NCBI GenBank assembly: GCA_017398245.1
Contig: JAFQGN010000105.1
Coordinates: forward strand, 1 to 6,946
From: Clostridia bacterium
GTDB lineage: Bacteria > Bacillota_A > Clostridia > Christensenellales > Aristaeellaceae
Direction: 5' to 3'
Length of the DNA: 6,946 nucleotides
Shown: positions 5,692-6,946 of the stretch, in pieces
Layout: every line of letters begins with the position of its first letter
Numbering within the stretch: position 1 is the stretch's first letter
Notes under the pieces: generated by a model
The model's input: the letters and a program-made list of their open reading frames with translations, nothing else
Database searches by the model: none
What the model was told of the DNA's origin: nothing
Position numbers and translations under genes: made by a program

Positions 5692-6946
5692 TTATTGCCG
5701 ACCGCTGCCCGCTTCAGCATACAGCTCCCGCGCGGCCAGCACAAGGAACATATAATGAGAGGACCCGCCGCCCAGAACATATTCCGTCTGCTGCCAGAGA
5801 TAGGGCCACGGCAGCAGCTCCGGGAAATCAGGCCGGATGAGCGCTGTACCGGAGATCACGCCGCCGGGAATGAACGAAAAATCCGCACGGTTTATGCCAT
5901 AGGCGATCGTGGCGGATTCTGCGCCCACGCCGGAAGCGAAGGAGATCGCATTGCTGCCCGGATGGCAGCCGAGAATGAAATTCAGCGCGTCGGAGATCAG
6001 CTGCGGGCCGAAGAGTTCCGGAAACGCCTTGTGCAGGAAATAATACTCGAAGCCCAGCCTCTGAATATCCCAGCCTGCGCCCCAGATGTGAGGGCGATAG
6101 GGGATGCCGTAGGGCGTTTCGGCGCTTTGCGCATCCATTTCCGCTTTCAGAACGGGCAGGGCATTGCGCAGCGCCTCGGTGAACGCGGGATCGTCCAATG
6201 CGTGCACAGCGCGTGCTGCGATCCAGCCCGGCGCCCTGATGCGCTCGGCGATCGTATCCGTATTTTTCAGAAGATACGCGCGGTATTCGTCGTCTCCCGT
6301 CGCCAGCAGAAGCTCTGCTGCGGCGTGGATCTTCGCGTTCTCCGCTTCTGCAGTGTCGACTCTCGTCACACGATACAGTTCTTCAGCGGCAGACAGGGCC
6401 TGCCCGGCCAGTTCGTCGTTGAACCCCTTCAGGACGCGCGCGGTGGCGGCCAGCTTTGCGGCGGTGGTCAGCTCGCGCGGCGGGTTATCCTCGGTAAACA
6501 CCCAGCGGTCGTCCGCATTGCCCGGGATATTGTCCGTCATGGCAGCGGAATCGCCCAGAAGCACATATTGCCGCAGATCATTGCAGATGATCCCGCGGTA
6601 CAGTCTTCCGAGCGCTCGGTATGCCCCTACAACGGACAGCGCCCCGTGCTCGATCTGCTGCAGAATATCGTTCTTGCCGTCCGGCTGATGGATCTCCACG
6701 CGCTTTGCGGCCTGATCGACCGTCGTCGCATCCCAGTGCACGCCGAATGCTTCATACGCCAGCGCAAGGATATAGCATTCGCCGATCTGCGATTCGACGC
6801 GCAGGTCGAAATCGCCCGCATCATGCCAGCCGCCTGCGTTCAGCCCGGGCACGTGCTCGCCGCTTTGGTATTTCGTCAACGTGGAAGGCCCCTGCACATA
6901 TCCGTCGATGTGATTATAGTTCACCGGCGCCATGCTCGCGTCGTCC
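5692..6946 (-). CDS. Glycoside hydrolase family 9 enzyme (partial, N-terminus beyond right edge)
   Basis: 417 residues of an inverting glycosidase of the GH9 (cellulase) family, expected to cut beta-1,4-glucan or a related beta-glycan by an (alpha/alpha)6-barrel catalytic domain. Residue numbers count from the first complete codon visible. DGYVQGPSTLTKYQSGEH (14-31) leads into GGWHDAGDFD (38-47), whose two aspartates, D42 and D45, match the catalytic base region of GH9. Further on come QYVLLGD, PYGIPYRPHIWGAGW, the late LGCHPGSN motif (325-332) and PGGVISG (360-366). The C-terminal helix region reads TEYVLGGGSSHYMFLVLAA, where E388 is the likely catalytic acid. The classical PHHR motif before it is not recognisable. 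The gene stays open to the window edge, so the first visible ATG (6933) is internal and not a start; any signal peptide, Ig-like or binding domain would lie outside. It converges with the GH2 gene, and the pair shares a terminator. Confidence 0.87.
   Translation of the reverse strand, partial: DDASMAPVNYNHIDGYVQGPSTLTKYQSGEHVPGLNAGGWHDAGDFDLRVESQIGECYILALAYEAFGVHWDATTVDQAAKRVEIHQPDGKNDILQQIEHGALSVVGAYRALGRLYRGIICNDLRQYVLLGDSAAMTDNIPGNADDRWVFTEDNPPRELTTAAKLAATARVLKGFNDELAGQALSAAEELYRVTRVDTAEAENAKIHAAAELLLATGDDEYRAYLLKNTDTIAERIRAPGWIAARAVHALDDPAFTEALRNALPVLKAEMDAQSAETPYGIPYRPHIWGAGWDIQRLGFEYYFLHKAFPELFGPQLISDALNFILGCHPGSNAISFASGVGAESATIAYGINRADFSFIPGGVISGTALIRPDFPELLPWPYLWQQTEYVLGGGSSHYMFLVLAARELYAEAGSGRQ

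Overview
This window most likely comes from an anaerobic, fairly GC-rich member of the Bacillota (Clostridia-like gut or rumen type). The lineage is an inference from three things: strong AGGAGG-type ribosome binding sites, sigma-A-like promoters in AT-rich gaps between GC-rich genes, and the gene content (an AraC/XylS regulator beside cytoplasmic glycoside hydrolases). No rRNA, tRNA, CRISPR array, insertion sequence or phage gene is visible.

Layout, left to right. (1) 1-736, minus strand: an MDR-superfamily dehydrogenase that runs off the left edge (C-terminus missing) and lacks the usual zinc-site signatures. (2) 832-1821, minus strand: a PIG3-type NAD(P)H:quinone oxidoreductase, 95 bp upstream of the first gene and probably cotranscribed with it. 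(3) 1822-1951: a divergent control region with two promoters that practically abut, plus an inverted repeat near the start of the plus-strand transcript. (4) 1952-2764, plus strand: an AraC/XylS-family regulator with an N-terminal cupin-like sensor domain. (5) 2765-2935: a gap with a perfect TATAAT box and a spaced inverted repeat around the -35 position. (6) 2936-5479, plus strand: a GH2 enzyme of the beta-mannosidase type with both catalytic glutamates present. (7) 5480-5691: a gap between convergent genes, holding an almost perfectly symmetric 21-bp-stem terminator. (8) 5692-6946, minus strand: a GH9 (cellulase-family) enzyme that runs off the right edge (N-terminus missing).

The centre of the window reads as a small plant- or host-glycan utilisation module. 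The AraC-type regulator sits directly upstream of the beta-mannosidase it may control, and a GH9 enzyme faces it. GH9 and GH2 mannosidase activities together would fit breakdown of beta-glucan, glucomannan or manno-oligosaccharides inside the cell; the exact substrate is inferred. The two MDR oxidoreductases form a divergent unit whose promoter region is shared with the regulator, so the same protein could affect both directions. I see no clearly new type of system. The points most worth checking are the possible regulator operators, the zinc-less dehydrogenase, and the divergent catalytic-site surroundings in both glycoside hydrolases.
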